A stretch of 41,539 nt of DNA from CAZOWW01 sp964583765 (GCA_964583765.1 CAZOWW010000035.1:1-41539), one strand, 5' to 3'; positions 1-9,845 are shown, counted from the first letter of the stretch. Translations and numbers: made by a program. The notes: generated by a model not told the origin, from the sequence alone.

Positions 1-137
1 CAGTCCGGCCGCGACCACATCCTCTGGCCAGCGCCACAAACCTGACGCACACCCCACTTTCACTCGTCGGAGCGTGCTTGTCGGTGGTCCCGCCTAGCAT
101 GGGTCAGGCCAGCACCCGAGCGCCGGAGAAGGATCTC

Positions 138-3113
138 GTGACCGACCGACTGACCGTCCGCGGTGCCCGTGAGCACAACCTCAAGGACGTGAACCTGGAC
201 ATCCCCCGGAACGCGCTCGTCGTGTTCACCGGTCTGTCCGGTTCCGGCAAGTCGTCCCTGGCCTTCGACACCATCTTCGCCGAGGGGCAACGACGCTACG
301 TCGAGTCGCTCTCGGCCTATGCCCGGCAGTTCCTCGGACAGATGGACAAACCGGACGTCGACTTCATCGAGGGACTGTCGCCCGCGGTCTCCATCGACCA
401 GAAGTCCACCTCGCGGAACCCGCGGTCCACGGTGGGCACCATCACCGAGGTCTACGACTACCTGCGGTTGCTCTGGGCCCGGATCGGGCACCCGCACTGT
501 CCGGTCTGCGGTGAGGCGATCACCCGCCAGACGCCGCAGCAGATCGTCGACCGGTTGCTGGAGTGTCCCGAGGGCACGCGCTTCCAGCTGCTCGCGCCGG
601 TGGTGCGCGGGCGCAAGGGGGAGTACGCCGACCTGTTCCGGGAGCTCCAGGCCAAGGGTTTCGCCCGCGCCCGGGTGGACGGCGAGGTGGTCTCGCTCAC
701 CGAGCCGCCCTCGCTCGAGAAGAAGCTCAAGCACACGATCGAGGTGGTGGTCGACCGTCTCGCGGTCAAGGCGTCCGCACGGCGCCGGATCACCGACTCG
801 GTCGAGACGGCGCTGGCCCTGGCGGGGGGCCTGCTCGTGGCGGACTTCGTCGACGAACCCGAGGACGCGCCCGAGCGGGTACGCCGGTTCAACGAGAAGA
901 TGGCCTGCCCGAACGAGCATCCGCTGACGACGGACGAGATCGAGCCGCGCACGTTCTCGTTCAACAGCCCGTTCGGTGCCTGCCCCGAGTGCACCGGCAT
1001 CGGCACGAAGCTCGAGGTCGATGCGGACCTGATCGTCCCCGACCCGGACCTCACCCTGGCCGAGGGGGCGATCGCCCCGTGGACGCTCGGTTCCTCCGAC
1101 CACTTCCTGCGGCTGATGCGGGCCGTGGGCGAGGACCTCGGGTTCTCGGTGGACGTGCCGTGGCGGTCGCTGCCGAGCCGGGCGAAGGACGCCCTCCTGT
1201 ACGGGCACGAGCACCAGGTGCACGTGCGCTTCCGCAACCGGTACGGCCGCGAGCGCGCCTACGCGACCGGCTTCGAGGGCGCGATCCCGTTCGTCCGGCG
1301 ACGTCACTCCGAGACCGAGTCGGAGTGGAGCCGGGAGAAGTTCCTCGGCTACATGCGGGAGGTGCCGTGCGGCGCCTGCGGCGGTACCCGACTCAAGCCG
1401 GAGTCCCTGGCGGTGCTGGTCGGCGGTCGTTCGATCGCCGAGATCTGCGGCCTGTCCCTGCGGGAGGCCGCGGCGTTCCTGGGCGTCCTGGAACTGAACG
1501 CCCGCGAGCGGCAGATCGCCGAGCGCGTGCTGAAGGAGATCCAGTCCCGGCTGGGCTTCCTGCTCGACGTCGGCCTGGACTACCTGTGCCTGGACCGGGC
1601 GGCCGGCACGCTCTCGGGCGGGGAGGCCCAGCGCATCCGGCTGGCCACGCAGATCGGGTCCGGGCTCGTGGGCGTGCTGTACGTGCTGGACGAGCCGAGC
1701 ATCGGACTGCACCAGCGGGACAACCGCCGGCTCATCGAGACCCTGACCCGGCTGCGGGACCTGGGGAACACCCTGATCGTGGTCGAGCACGACGAGGACA
1801 CCATCCGGGCCGCGGACTGGGCCGTGGACATCGGTCCGGGTGCCGGCGAGCACGGGGGTCAGGTGGTGCACTCCGGGCCGGTGGCGGGGCTGCTGGAGCA
1901 TCCCGACTCCCTGACCGGGGCCTATCTGTCCGGGCGCAAGGAGATCGCGCTGCCCACGGAGCGGCGTGCGGTCGACCGGCGGCGTGCGGTGACCGTGGTG
2001 GGCGCCCGCGAGCACAATCTGTGCGACGTCGACGTCTCCTTCCCGCTCGGTTGCCTGGTCGCCGTGACCGGGGTGAGCGGTTCGGGCAAGTCGACCCTGG
2101 TGAACGACATCCTCTACACGGTGCTGGCGAACAAGCTGAACGGTGCCCGCCAGGTGCCCGGCCGGCACCGCACGGTCCGCGGGCTGGAGCACCTCGACAA
2201 GGTCGTGCACGTCGACCAGGGGCCGATCGGGCGCACCCCGCGGTCCAACCCGGCCACCTACACCGGCGTCTTCGACCACGTCCGCCGGCTCTTCGCCGAG
2301 ACCACCGAGGCCAAGATCCGCGGGTACCTGCCCGGCCGGTTCTCGTTCAACGTCAAGGGCGGTCGGTGCGAGGCCTGCTCCGGCGACGGCACCATCAAGA
2401 TCGAGATGAACTTCCTGCCGGACGTGTACGTGCCCTGCGAGGTCTGTCACGGGGCCCGGTACAACCGCGAGACGCTCGAGGTGCACTTCAAGGGCCGCAC
2501 CATCGCGGACGTGCTGGACATGCCGATCGAGGAGGCCTGCGACTTCTTCGCCGCGGTGCCCGCCATCGCCCGGCACATGCGCACGCTCACGGACGTCGGC
2601 CTCGGCTACGTGCGGCTGGGCCAGCCGGCGCCCACCCTGTCCGGCGGGGAGGCGCAGCGGGTCAAGCTGGCCAGCGAGCTGCAGCGCCGGTCCACCGGCC
2701 GCACCGTGTACGTGCTCGACGAGCCGACCACCGGGTTGCACTTCGAGGACATCCGCAAGCTGCTCCTCGTCCTGCAGGGGTTGGTGGACAAGGGCAACAC
2801 GGTGATCGTGATCGAGCACAACCTCGATGTGATCAAGAGCGCGGACTGGGTGGTCGACCTCGGTCCCGAGGGCGGCAGCGGCGGGGGCCGGGTCATCGCC
2901 GAGGGCACGCCCGAGCAGGTCGCCGGGATCGCCGACAGCCACACCGGCCGGTTCCTGGCGCAGGTGCTGCGGCCCGGGGGTCGGGCGGAGCTGGCGCCGC
3001 GCGCCGATCGCACGCCGACCGCGGTCGGCTCGTCGGCGGGGGCGGAGAGCCTGCCGGTGTCCGTGCCCGTCGCCCGGGAGCTACCCGGCGAGACCGTGAC
3101 GGTGGGTGCCTAG
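138..3113 (+). CDS. uvrA: UvrA, excinuclease ABC subunit A
   Basis: DNA-damage recognition ATPase of nucleotide excision repair; it loads UvrB at lesions in the cytoplasm. Two ABC modules are visible: Walker A GLSGSGKSS at residues 32-40 and GVSGSGKST from residue 645, each followed later by an LSGGEAQR signature and a DEP Walker B. The C-terminal zinc finger is C-x2-C-x19-C-x2-C; an N-terminal C/H...C-x2-C finger is also present. The 991 residues include about 45 non-conserved residues at the C terminus. The start is the GTG at 138: it has AGAAGGA just upstream, and family members begin at this TDRL-x-VRGAREHNL segment. TTG 78 and ATG 99 are in-frame alternatives. A TAGCAT -10-like box lies at 95-100. 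uvrC follows 10 bases after the stop. Identity is certain, the start fairly sure. Confidence 0.97.
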   Translation: MTDRLTVRGAREHNLKDVNLDIPRNALVVFTGLSGSGKSSLAFDTIFAEGQRRYVESLSAYARQFLGQMDKPDVDFIEGLSPAVSIDQKSTSRNPRSTVGTITEVYDYLRLLWARIGHPHCPVCGEAITRQTPQQIVDRLLECPEGTRFQLLAPVVRGRKGEYADLFRELQAKGFARARVDGEVVSLTEPPSLEKKLKHTIEVVVDRLAVKASARRRITDSVETALALAGGLLVADFVDEPEDAPERVRRFNEKMACPNEHPLTTDEIEPRTFSFNSPFGACPECTGIGTKLEVDADLIVPDPDLTLAEGAIAPWTLGSSDHFLRLMRAVGEDLGFSVDVPWRSLPSRAKDALLYGHEHQVHVRFRNRYGRERAYATGFEGAIPFVRRRHSETESEWSREKFLGYMREVPCGACGGTRLKPESLAVLVGGRSIAEICGLSLREAAAFLGVLELNARERQIAERVLKEIQSRLGFLLDVGLDYLCLDRAAGTLSGGEAQRIRLATQIGSGLVGVLYVLDEPSIGLHQRDNRRLIETLTRLRDLGNTLIVVEHDEDTIRAADWAVDIGPGAGEHGGQVVHSGPVAGLLEHPDSLTGAYLSGRKEIALPTERRAVDRRRAVTVVGAREHNLCDVDVSFPLGCLVAVTGVSGSGKSTLVNDILYTVLANKLNGARQVPGRHRTVRGLEHLDKVVHVDQGPIGRTPRSNPATYTGVFDHVRRLFAETTEAKIRGYLPGRFSFNVKGGRCEACSGDGTIKIEMNFLPDVYVPCEVCHGARYNRETLEVHFKGRTIADVLDMPIEEACDFFAAVPAIARHMRTLTDVGLGYVRLGQPAPTLSGGEAQRVKLASELQRRSTGRTVYVLDEPTTGLHFEDIRKLLLVLQGLVDKGNTVIVIEHNLDVIKSADWVVDLGPEGGSGGGRVIAEGTPEQVAGIADSHTGRFLAQVLRPGGRAELAPRADRTPTAVGSSAGAESLPVSVPVARELPGETVTVGA

Positions 3114-3116
3114 ACT
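3111..3116 (+). promoter_or_regulatory. Candidate -10 box for leaderless uvrC mRNA
   Basis: TAGACT overlaps the uvrA stop codon (TAG) and lies seven bases before the uvrC ATG, the distance expected if transcription starts at the start codon. No Shine-Dalgarno sequence precedes that ATG. No convincing -35 was seen. Confidence 0.4.
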
Positions 3117-3123
3117 CACGACC

Positions 3124-5241
3124 ATGGCCGATCCGTCGACCTACCGGCCTCGGACCGGGGACATCCCGGACACCCCGGGCGTGTACCGGTTCCGTGACGC
3201 CCACGGCCGGGTCATCTACGTCGGTAAGGCGAAGAGCCTGCGCTCCCGCCTGAGCTCCTACTTCGCCGACCTCGCCTCCCTGCACCCGCGCACCCAGAAC
3301 ATGGTCACCACGGCGGCCTCGGTGGAGTGGACCGTGGTCGGCACCGAGGTCGAGGCCCTGCAGCTGGAGTACAGCTGGATCAAGGAGTTCGACCCGCGGT
3401 TCAACGTCAAGTACCGGGACGACAAGTCGTACCCGTACCTGGCGGTGACCATGGGGGAGGAGTTCCCGCGGGTGCAGGTGCTGCGCGGGGCCAAGCGCAA
3501 GGGCACCCGCTACTTCGGGCCCTACGGGCACGCCTGGGCGATCCGCGAGACCGTGGACCTCCTGCTGCGGGTGTTCCCCGTGCGGACCTGCAGCGGGGGG
3601 GTCTTCCGCCGGGCGGGTCAGATCGGGCGTCCCTGCCTGCTCGGGTACATCGACAAGTGCGCCGCTCCCTGCGTGGGCCGGGTGGACGCCGCGGAGCACC
3701 GGCGGCTCGCCGAGGACTTCTGCGACTTCCTGGCCGGTCAGACCCAGCGGTACGTCCGCCGGGTGGAGCGGGACATGCGGGAGGCCGCCGCGGCGCTGGA
3801 GTTCGAGCGTGCGGCCCGGCTGCGGGACGACCTCGCGGCGCTCACGAAGGCGCTCGAGAAGAGCGCGGTGGTGCTGCCGGACGACACGGACGCCGATGTC
3901 TTCGCCCTCTCCGAGGACGAACTGGAGGCCGCGGTCCAGGTCTTCCACGTGCGGGGTGGGCGGATCCGGGGGCAGCGGGGCTGGGTCGTGGAGAAGGTCG
4001 AGGATCTCACCCCCGCGGACCTGGTCGAACGGCTCCTGCAGCAGGTCTACGGCGAGGCGGGAGCGGCGGGACTGCCCCGCGAGGTGCTGGTGCCCACGGA
4101 ACCGACTGATCTCGAGGGCGTCGAGCAGTGGCTGAGCGGCCTGCGCGGGTCGCGGGTACAGGTCCGCGTACCCCGCCGCGGGGACAAGCGTGGCCTCCTG
4201 GAGACCGTGGAGCGCAACGCCGCGCAGACCCTCGCCCTGCACAAGGTCCGCCGCGCCGGTGACCTCACCAGCCGCTCGCAGGCGTTGCAGGAGCTCCAGG
4301 ACGTGCTGGCTCTGGACGACGCCCCCCTGCGGATCGAGTGCTACGACGTGTCGAACCTGCAGGGGACGCACGTCGTGGCCTCGATGGTGGTCTTCGAGGA
4401 CGGTCTGGCCCGCAAGAGCGAGTACCGCCGGTTCGTGGTGCGTGGCACCGCGGCCTCGGGGATCGAGGGACGCGGCCCGGACGATCTCGCCTGCCTGCGC
4501 GAGGTGCTCACTCGTCGGTTCCGCCGCTACCTGCAGGACCGCGATCCCACCATCCTCGCCGCGGTGGACTCCGCACGTACGGAAGGGGCCACGGACGGCT
4601 CCGCGACGGCGGAGGGCTCTGCCGGGGCGGGGGGTGCTGCGGCGGCGAAGGACTCTGCGCTGCTCAAGGACTCCGGGTTGTCGGAGGAGCTCGACGAGGA
4701 CGACGTGCCCGGTGAGGACGGGCCGATCGACCCGGTCACCGGCCGCCCACGGCGTTTCGCGTACCCGCCGAATCTGGTGGTCGTGGACGGTGGTGCCCCG
4801 CAGGTGGCGGCCGCCGCGGAGGCACTGGCCGATCTCGGGGTGAACGACGTCGCGCTCTGCGGCCTGGCCAAACGGCTGGAGGAGGTGTGGCTGCCGGGGG
4901 AGGACCAGCCACTCGTGCTCTCCCGCACCAGCGAGGGGCTCTATCTGCTCCAGCGGTTGCGGGACGAGGCGCACCGCTTCGCCATCACGCACCACCGGCA
5001 GCGCCGCAGCGCAGCCATGACCCGCAGCCCGCTGGACACCGTCCCGGGACTCGGCCCGGCCCGCAAGGCCGCGGTGCTCAAGCACTTCGGGTCGTTGCGC
5101 GCGGTGCGCGCCGCCTCGGCCGACGAGCTCCTCCAGGTGCCGGGGGTCGGACCGGCGCTGGCGACGGCGATCAGGACCACCCTGGCGACGGACGTACCAC
5201 CACCGTCGGTGGACACGAGCACAGGTGAAATCATCGACTGA
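3124..5241 (+). CDS. uvrC: UvrC, excinuclease ABC subunit C
   Basis: Dual-incision nuclease of nucleotide excision repair, acting on UvrB-bound damaged DNA. Domains in order: GIY-YIG nuclease (GVYRFRD...VIYVGKAKSLRSRL, residues about 18-45), UVR motif (residues about 205-245), RNase H-like endonuclease domain beginning near ECYDVSNLQG (about residue 405), and two C-terminal helix-hairpin-helix motifs (VPGLGPARK and VPGVGPALA). The 705 residues include an Ala/Gly/Ser/Asp-rich insert at about residues 480-530 inside the endonuclease half, built from degenerate six-residue repeats. The ATG start lacks a ribosome binding site but has a -10-like box seven bases upstream. Adjacent uvrA makes a repair pair. 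Confidence 0.97.
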   Translation: MADPSTYRPRTGDIPDTPGVYRFRDAHGRVIYVGKAKSLRSRLSSYFADLASLHPRTQNMVTTAASVEWTVVGTEVEALQLEYSWIKEFDPRFNVKYRDDKSYPYLAVTMGEEFPRVQVLRGAKRKGTRYFGPYGHAWAIRETVDLLLRVFPVRTCSGGVFRRAGQIGRPCLLGYIDKCAAPCVGRVDAAEHRRLAEDFCDFLAGQTQRYVRRVERDMREAAAALEFERAARLRDDLAALTKALEKSAVVLPDDTDADVFALSEDELEAAVQVFHVRGGRIRGQRGWVVEKVEDLTPADLVERLLQQVYGEAGAAGLPREVLVPTEPTDLEGVEQWLSGLRGSRVQVRVPRRGDKRGLLETVERNAAQTLALHKVRRAGDLTSRSQALQELQDVLALDDAPLRIECYDVSNLQGTHVVASMVVFEDGLARKSEYRRFVVRGTAASGIEGRGPDDLACLREVLTRRFRRYLQDRDPTILAAVDSARTEGATDGSATAEGSAGAGGAAAAKDSALLKDSGLSEELDEDDVPGEDGPIDPVTGRPRRFAYPPNLVVVDGGAPQVAAAAEALADLGVNDVALCGLAKRLEEVWLPGEDQPLVLSRTSEGLYLLQRLRDEAHRFAITHHRQRRSAAMTRSPLDTVPGLGPARKAAVLKHFGSLRAVRAASADELLQVPGVGPALATAIRTTLATDVPPPSVDTSTGEIID
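4585..4692 (+). repeat. 18-bp degenerate in-frame repeat in uvrC (six units)
   Basis: Six consecutive 18-base units encode GATDGS, ATAEGS, AGAGGA, AAAKDS, ALLKDS and GLSEEL. The units at 4585, 4603, 4639 and 4657 are clearly related; those at 4621 and 4675 are more diverged. They lie in a low-complexity insert, so the frame and the conserved flanks are kept. Confidence 0.6.
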
Positions 5242-5251
5242 GAGTGAGCGA

Positions 5252-5271
5252 GCCTGACCTACCCGTCAGGC
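5252..5271 (+). terminator. Hairpin after uvrC
   Basis: A perfect 7-bp inverted repeat, GCCTGAC/GTCAGGC (5252-5258 and 5265-5271), with a 6-base loop, begins ten bases after the uvrC stop. No T-run follows, which is usual for actinobacterial terminator-like hairpins. It could also act within a uvrC-rapZ transcript. Confidence 0.45.
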
Positions 5272-5305
5272 ACGTCCCTGGGTACGCAGAACACCGGGAG
5301 CGATC

Positions 5306-6208
5306 ATGCCAGCAGACGAGACCGGGCCGGACACGGCCGCGGCCGGAGCGCCCCCGGAACTGCTCGTGATCACCGGCACCTCGGGCGCCGGTCGGTCCAC
5401 GGCGGCGAACATTCTCGAGGACGTCGGCTGGTACGTGGTCGACAACCTGCCGCCGCAACTCATCGACTCGTTGGTCCGGCTCACCGAGGAGGCCCGGCCG
5501 ACGCTCCGGCGCACGGCGGTCGTGGTGCACATCCGCACCCGGGCCTTCTTCGCCGAACTACAGAGTGCGCTGCGGGAACTGCGCTCCCGGGGCATGCCGG
5601 CGCGGGTCATCTTCCTGGACGCCTCGGACGAGGTGCTGGTGCGCCGGTTCGAGTCGACCCGGCGCCCGCATCCCCTGCAGGGGGACGGCGCGATCCTGGA
5701 GGGGATCCGCCTGGAGAGGGCCCTGCTCGAGGAGCTCCGGGGCCTGGCCGACACGGTGCTGGACTCCTCCCGCTTCAACGTGCACCAGCTCGCGTCGGTG
5801 GTCGCCGGTCTCTTCGGTGACCCGACGACCCCGGATCTGCGCCTGACCGTGATGTCCTTCGGCTTCAAGTACGGATTGCCGCTGGACGCGGACAACGTCG
5901 TCGATGTGCGATTCCTGCCGAACCCGCACTGGGTGCCCGAGTTGCGCCCGCGAACCGGGCAGGATGGTCCCGTGCGTGACTTCGTGCTGGCGCAGCAAGG
6001 CGCCACCGAGTTCCTGGACCGCTACCTGGCGGCACTTGAACCCGCTCTGGCCGGATATGTCCGGGAGAACAAGCGCTTCGTGACCCTCGCCGTGGGCTGC
6101 ACCGGGGGCAAACACCGCTCGGTGGCGATCGCCGAGCACCTCGCCGCCCGTCTCGCCGCGCCGCAGGTGAAGGTGACCGTGGCGCACCGCGACCTGGGGC
6201 GGGAATGA
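5306..6208 (+). CDS. rapZ: RapZ-family nucleotide-binding protein (RNase adapter family)
   Basis: P-loop protein of the YvcJ/RapZ family. In enterobacteria RapZ guides RNase E to small RNAs; in Gram-positives the role is less clear and linked to cell-wall and carbon metabolism. The Walker A-like loop is GTSGAGRST at about residues 24-32, with Arg where the canonical motif has Lys. Further family motifs are DVGWYVVDNLPP, the SFGFKYGLP segment, RFLPNPHW and the C-terminal GCTGGKHRSVA. Length is 300 residues, slightly longer than usual at the N terminus. The ATG start has GGGAG six bases upstream. It overlaps yvcK by ATGA, so the two are translationally coupled, within the conserved rapZ-yvcK-whiA cluster. 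Confidence 0.95.
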   Translation: MPADETGPDTAAAGAPPELLVITGTSGAGRSTAANILEDVGWYVVDNLPPQLIDSLVRLTEEARPTLRRTAVVVHIRTRAFFAELQSALRELRSRGMPARVIFLDASDEVLVRRFESTRRPHPLQGDGAILEGIRLERALLEELRGLADTVLDSSRFNVHQLASVVAGLFGDPTTPDLRLTVMSFGFKYGLPLDADNVVDVRFLPNPHWVPELRPRTGQDGPVRDFVLAQQGATEFLDRYLAALEPALAGYVRENKRFVTLAVGCTGGKHRSVAIAEHLAARLAAPQVKVTVAHRDLGRE

Positions 6209-7176
6209 CCGTGAGCCCCTCCGGCGGCCCGGCCGTGGTCGCTCTCGGCGGGGGACACGGACTGGCCGCCTCCCTTTCCGCGTTGCGACACCTGACCGAT
6301 CGGCTCACCGCGGTGGTCACCGTCGCCGACGACGGGGGTTCCTCGGGACGCCTGCGCCGTGAGCTGGGCGTGCTGCCGCCCGGTGATCTCCGGATGGCGT
6401 TGTCCGCCTTGTGTGACGACGGCGAGTGGGGGCGCCTGTGGCGGGACGTGCTGCAGCACCGGTTCGCCAGTGCGGGGACCTTGCACAATCACGCGTTGGG
6501 TAACCTGCTCATCGTCACCTTGTGGGACCTGCTGCGCGATCCCGTGGCCGGCCTGGACTGGGTGGGGCGCCTGCTCGGCGCACGAGGCCGGGTCCTGCCG
6601 ATGGCGGCGGTGCCCCTGGACATCGAGGCCTCCGTGGTCGGGGTGGACCCGGCCGATGCGGAGCTGGTGCGCACCGTGCGCGGACAGGTCGCCGTGGCCA
6701 CCACCCCCGGGCGCGTGACCGGTGTGCGACTGGTCCCGGAGAACCCCCCCGCCTGCCCCGAGGCGGTCGCCGCCGTGCACGCGGCGGACTGGGTGGTCCT
6801 GGGCCCGGGGTCGTGGTTCACGAGCGTGCTCCCGCACCTGCTGGTGCCCGAACTGTCGGTGGCGTTGCACACGACCACCGCTCGACGGTGCGTCACGTTG
6901 AACCTGGGTCCCCAGATCGGGGAGACCCGGGGATTCTCGGCGGACACGCATCTGGAAGTGCTCGCGGGCCATGCGCCCGATCTGCGGATCGATGCCGTCC
7001 TGGCCGATCCTTCGTCCGTGGAGGACGCCGACCGGCTGGCCGGTGTGGCCCGCAACCTCGGGGCGCAGCTGGTGATGCGCCAGGTGGGGCTGGGGGACGG
7101 CACCGCCCGGCATGATCCGTTGCGGTTGGCGGCGGCCTACCGCGACCTGTTCGATGGAGTGATCGGTGACGTCTGA
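6205..7176 (+). CDS. yvcK: YvcK/CofD-like gluconeogenesis factor
   Basis: Member of the CofD/YvcK family, which binds UDP-sugars in Bacillus and is needed for cell shape on gluconeogenic carbon; the actinobacterial CuvA homologue has a similar role. Visible signatures are the N-terminal VALGGGHGLAASL, VTVADDGGSSGRLR and PPGDLRMALSAL, then HNHALGNLLI and LGPGSWFTSVLPHLL. Length, 323 residues, is normal. The ATG start overlaps the rapZ stop (ATGA). whiA follows after about 175 bases that hold no other convincing gene. The exact biochemical activity cannot be read from the sequence. Confidence 0.93.
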   Translation: MTVSPSGGPAVVALGGGHGLAASLSALRHLTDRLTAVVTVADDGGSSGRLRRELGVLPPGDLRMALSALCDDGEWGRLWRDVLQHRFASAGTLHNHALGNLLIVTLWDLLRDPVAGLDWVGRLLGARGRVLPMAAVPLDIEASVVGVDPADAELVRTVRGQVAVATTPGRVTGVRLVPENPPACPEAVAAVHAADWVVLGPGSWFTSVLPHLLVPELSVALHTTTARRCVTLNLGPQIGETRGFSADTHLEVLAGHAPDLRIDAVLADPSSVEDADRLAGVARNLGAQLVMRQVGLGDGTARHDPLRLAAAYRDLFDGVIGDV

Positions 7177-7338
7177 ACGAGTGCGTGGTGTCGGTGCGTC
7201 GGTTCTCGGTCCGGTGGATCCCCAGCTGCGGGTGACCGTGGCCCGGGTGCCGGCTCCCGCACGATCCGGTCACGATGAGTGTCGGTGTGGTCCGGGTCGG
7301 TGTGCGTGCCGGACCCGACGTGGCAAGGGGCGCGATGG

Positions 7339-7344
7339 CAGGAT
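7339..7344 (+). promoter_or_regulatory. Candidate -10 box for leaderless whiA mRNA
   Basis: CAGGAT lies seven bases before the whiA ATG, the same spacing as at uvrC, dop and others here, and the ATG has no clear ribosome binding site. No good -35 was recognised. Confidence 0.35.
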
Positions 7345-7351
7345 GGGCCCC

Positions 7352-8332
7352 ATGGCGTTGACTGCCCTGGTCAAGGACGAACTGAGCCGGTTACAGGTGA
7401 CCAAGCCCTGCTGTCGCAAGGCGGAGGTGTCGGCCACTCTGCGGTTCGCGGGAGGCCTGCACATCGTGGGCGGCCGGATCGTCGTGGAGGCCGAGCTGGA
7501 CACCGCGTACGCGGCCCGTCGCCTCCGCCGGGACATCGCCGAGGTCTACGGGCACGTGAGCGACCTGGTCGTGGTCGCCCCCGGCGGGCTGCGCCGGGGC
7601 AGCCGGTACGTGGTGCGCATCGTGCGGGACGGCGACTCCCTCGCCCGCCAGACGGGTCTGATCGACAATCGGGGCCGCCCGGTGCGGGGGCTGCCCCCGC
7701 AGGTGGTCTCGGGTGCGGCCTGCGACGCCGAGTCGGCCTGGCGGGGCGCCTTCCTGGCCCACGGCTCGCTCACCGAACCCGGACGGTCCTCCGCGCTGGA
7801 GATCACCTGCCCCGGGCCCGAGGCGGCTCTCGCCCTCGTGGGCGCGGCCCGGCGGATCGGGGTGCAGGCCAAGGCCCGTGAGGTGCGGGGTATCGACCGG
7901 GTGGTGATCCGGGACGGGGACACCATCGGCGAGATGCTCACCCGGCTCGGTGCCCACGACGCCGTCCTGGCCTGGGAGGAACGCCGCATGCGCCGGGAGG
8001 TGCGGGCGACCGCGAACCGGTTGGCGAACTTCGACGACGCGAACCTGCGGCGTTCGGCGCGGGCCGCGGTGGCCGCGGGGGCGCGCGTGGAGCGTGCCCT
8101 GGAGATCCTCGGTGAGGAGATCCCCGACCACCTCCGGGCCGCCGGACAGCTGCGCCTGGAGCACAAGCAGGCCAGCCTCGAGGAGCTCGGGCAGTTGGCG
8201 GACCCGCCGATGACCAAGGACGCCGTCGCGGGGCGGATCCGTCGTCTGCTCGCGATGGCGGACAAGCGGGCCGTGGAGCTCGGCCTGCCCGGGACCGAGG
8301 CGAGTCTCACCGCGGAGATGCTCGAGAGCTGA
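7352..8332 (+). CDS. whiA: WhiA, sporulation/cell-division regulator
   Basis: DNA-binding protein of the WhiA family: an N-terminal LAGLIDADG-homing-endonuclease-like domain (residues about 1-200, starting ALTALVKDELSRL) fused to a C-terminal helix-turn-helix (around DPPMTKDAVAGRIRRLL). In Streptomyces WhiA acts with WhiB to start sporulation septation; in non-sporulating actinobacteria and Bacillus it influences division. Length is 326 residues, as usual. ATG 7352 was chosen because WhiA proteins begin MALTALVKDEL; the longer in-frame stretch upstream is not conserved-looking. The nuclease-like domain is not expected to cut DNA, from knowledge of the family. Confidence 0.95.
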   Translation: MALTALVKDELSRLQVTKPCCRKAEVSATLRFAGGLHIVGGRIVVEAELDTAYAARRLRRDIAEVYGHVSDLVVVAPGGLRRGSRYVVRIVRDGDSLARQTGLIDNRGRPVRGLPPQVVSGAACDAESAWRGAFLAHGSLTEPGRSSALEITCPGPEAALALVGAARRIGVQAKAREVRGIDRVVIRDGDTIGEMLTRLGAHDAVLAWEERRMRREVRATANRLANFDDANLRRSARAAVAAGARVERALEILGEEIPDHLRAAGQLRLEHKQASLEELGQLADPPMTKDAVAGRIRRLLAMADKRAVELGLPGTEASLTAEMLES

Positions 8333-8370
8333 GCCAGGCTCCGGGACGTGGAGCCAGGTTCCGGAACACG
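8331..8370 (+). repeat. 20-bp tandem duplication after whiA
   Basis: Two 20-base units, 8331-8350 and 8351-8370, each starting GAGCCAGG, match at 16 of 20 positions. The first unit begins within the whiA stop codon. Confidence 0.7.
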
Positions 8371-8658
8371 GAGTCGGGGGCCTGGCCGCTCCGGGGAATC
8401 ACCCTGCGTGCTCCTGGGGTCCCGGCCGGCCTGTGCACGGCTCCGGGCCGGGGCCGTCCCGGGTGCCCCTCGTGCTGCTCTCCCGGCGTGCTCGTGGGGT
8501 GCTCGTGGGGCTTCGGCGTCCCGGTCGGGAACCGATCCGCGGGGAGTCCGGGAGAGACGGGAAACCGGCCCTCACCACGGCGGATATGGGACGGCGCTCA
8601 CATGTGTCCTTGATCGCATCTGGGACCATCGACCCGCCGTGCGACACGAGGGACCCGG

Positions 8659-8689
8659 TTGGGTGAGAGGCGCTGGCACACCATAGGGT
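8659..8689 (+). promoter_or_regulatory. Candidate gap promoter
   Basis: TTGGGT (8659-8664) and TAGGGT (8684-8689), 19 bases apart, resemble a primary-sigma promoter and give a leader of roughly 77 bases before the gap GTG. A dyad GGCAC-N15-GTGCC (8675-8679, 8695-8699) brackets the -10 box and could be an operator. Confidence 0.4.
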
Positions 8690-8698
8690 GGTCAGTGC

Positions 8699-8714
8699 CG
8701 TACGACGGCGTACG
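8699..8714 (+). promoter_or_regulatory. CGTACG-N4-CGTACG twin palindrome in the gap leader
   Basis: Two self-complementary CGTACG hexamers (8699-8704 and 8709-8714) sit ten bases apart, one helical turn, just downstream of the candidate -10. The geometry suits a dimeric regulator bound on one DNA face, but no factor is known to me for this site. Confidence 0.35.
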
Positions 8715-8772
8715 TGTCCGCATCCGTATTCGGCGTCGGGCGACGTCCCGGCGCGTCAGGGAGGAATTTCCC

Positions 8773-9777
<1,005 letters not shown>

Positions 9778-9792
9778 CGCAATCCCGCTCGG

Positions 9793-9845
9793 CGACCGGG
9801 TGGCCGCGGATGACGCCCAGCGCGTCGGACGCGGCCACCCGGTCG
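9793..9845 (+). terminator. Strong gap-pgk intercistronic hairpin
   Basis: A perfect 16-bp inverted repeat (9793-9808 with 9830-9845) encloses a 21-base loop that itself contains GACGC/GCGTC (9812-9816, 9822-9826). It lies 15 bases after the gap stop and 44 before pgk. There is no T-run. It could partly terminate, or stabilise the gap message so that gap is made in excess of pgk. Confidence 0.7.

Larger units (their letters stand above)
8333..8772. other. 440-base whiA-gap intergenic region
   Basis: No convincing gene: the open frames here are Arg/Gly/Pro-rich shadows. It holds the 20-bp duplication after whiA, an 11-bp tandem duplication (TGCTCGTGGGG, 8489-8510), and the gap promoter with dyad sequences at its right end. 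Confidence 0.6.

Noticed and set aside
60..2942. Long minus-strand open frame opposite uvrA (960 codons)
   Set aside because: It is the antisense shadow of a high-GC gene: composition dominated by Arg, Gly, Leu, Val, His and Asp without domains, and the plus strand is unambiguous UvrA.
5375..5403. RapZ Walker A with Arg in place of Lys (GAGRST) as a sign of an inactive protein
   Set aside because: As I recall, actinobacterial homologues commonly carry Arg here, so I do not treat it as unusual; other motifs are intact.
8348..8686. 112-codon plus-strand frame between whiA and gap
   Set aside because: Gly/Arg/Pro/Ser-rich, no hydrophobic or conserved segment, no ribosome binding site, and it runs through the candidate gap promoter.
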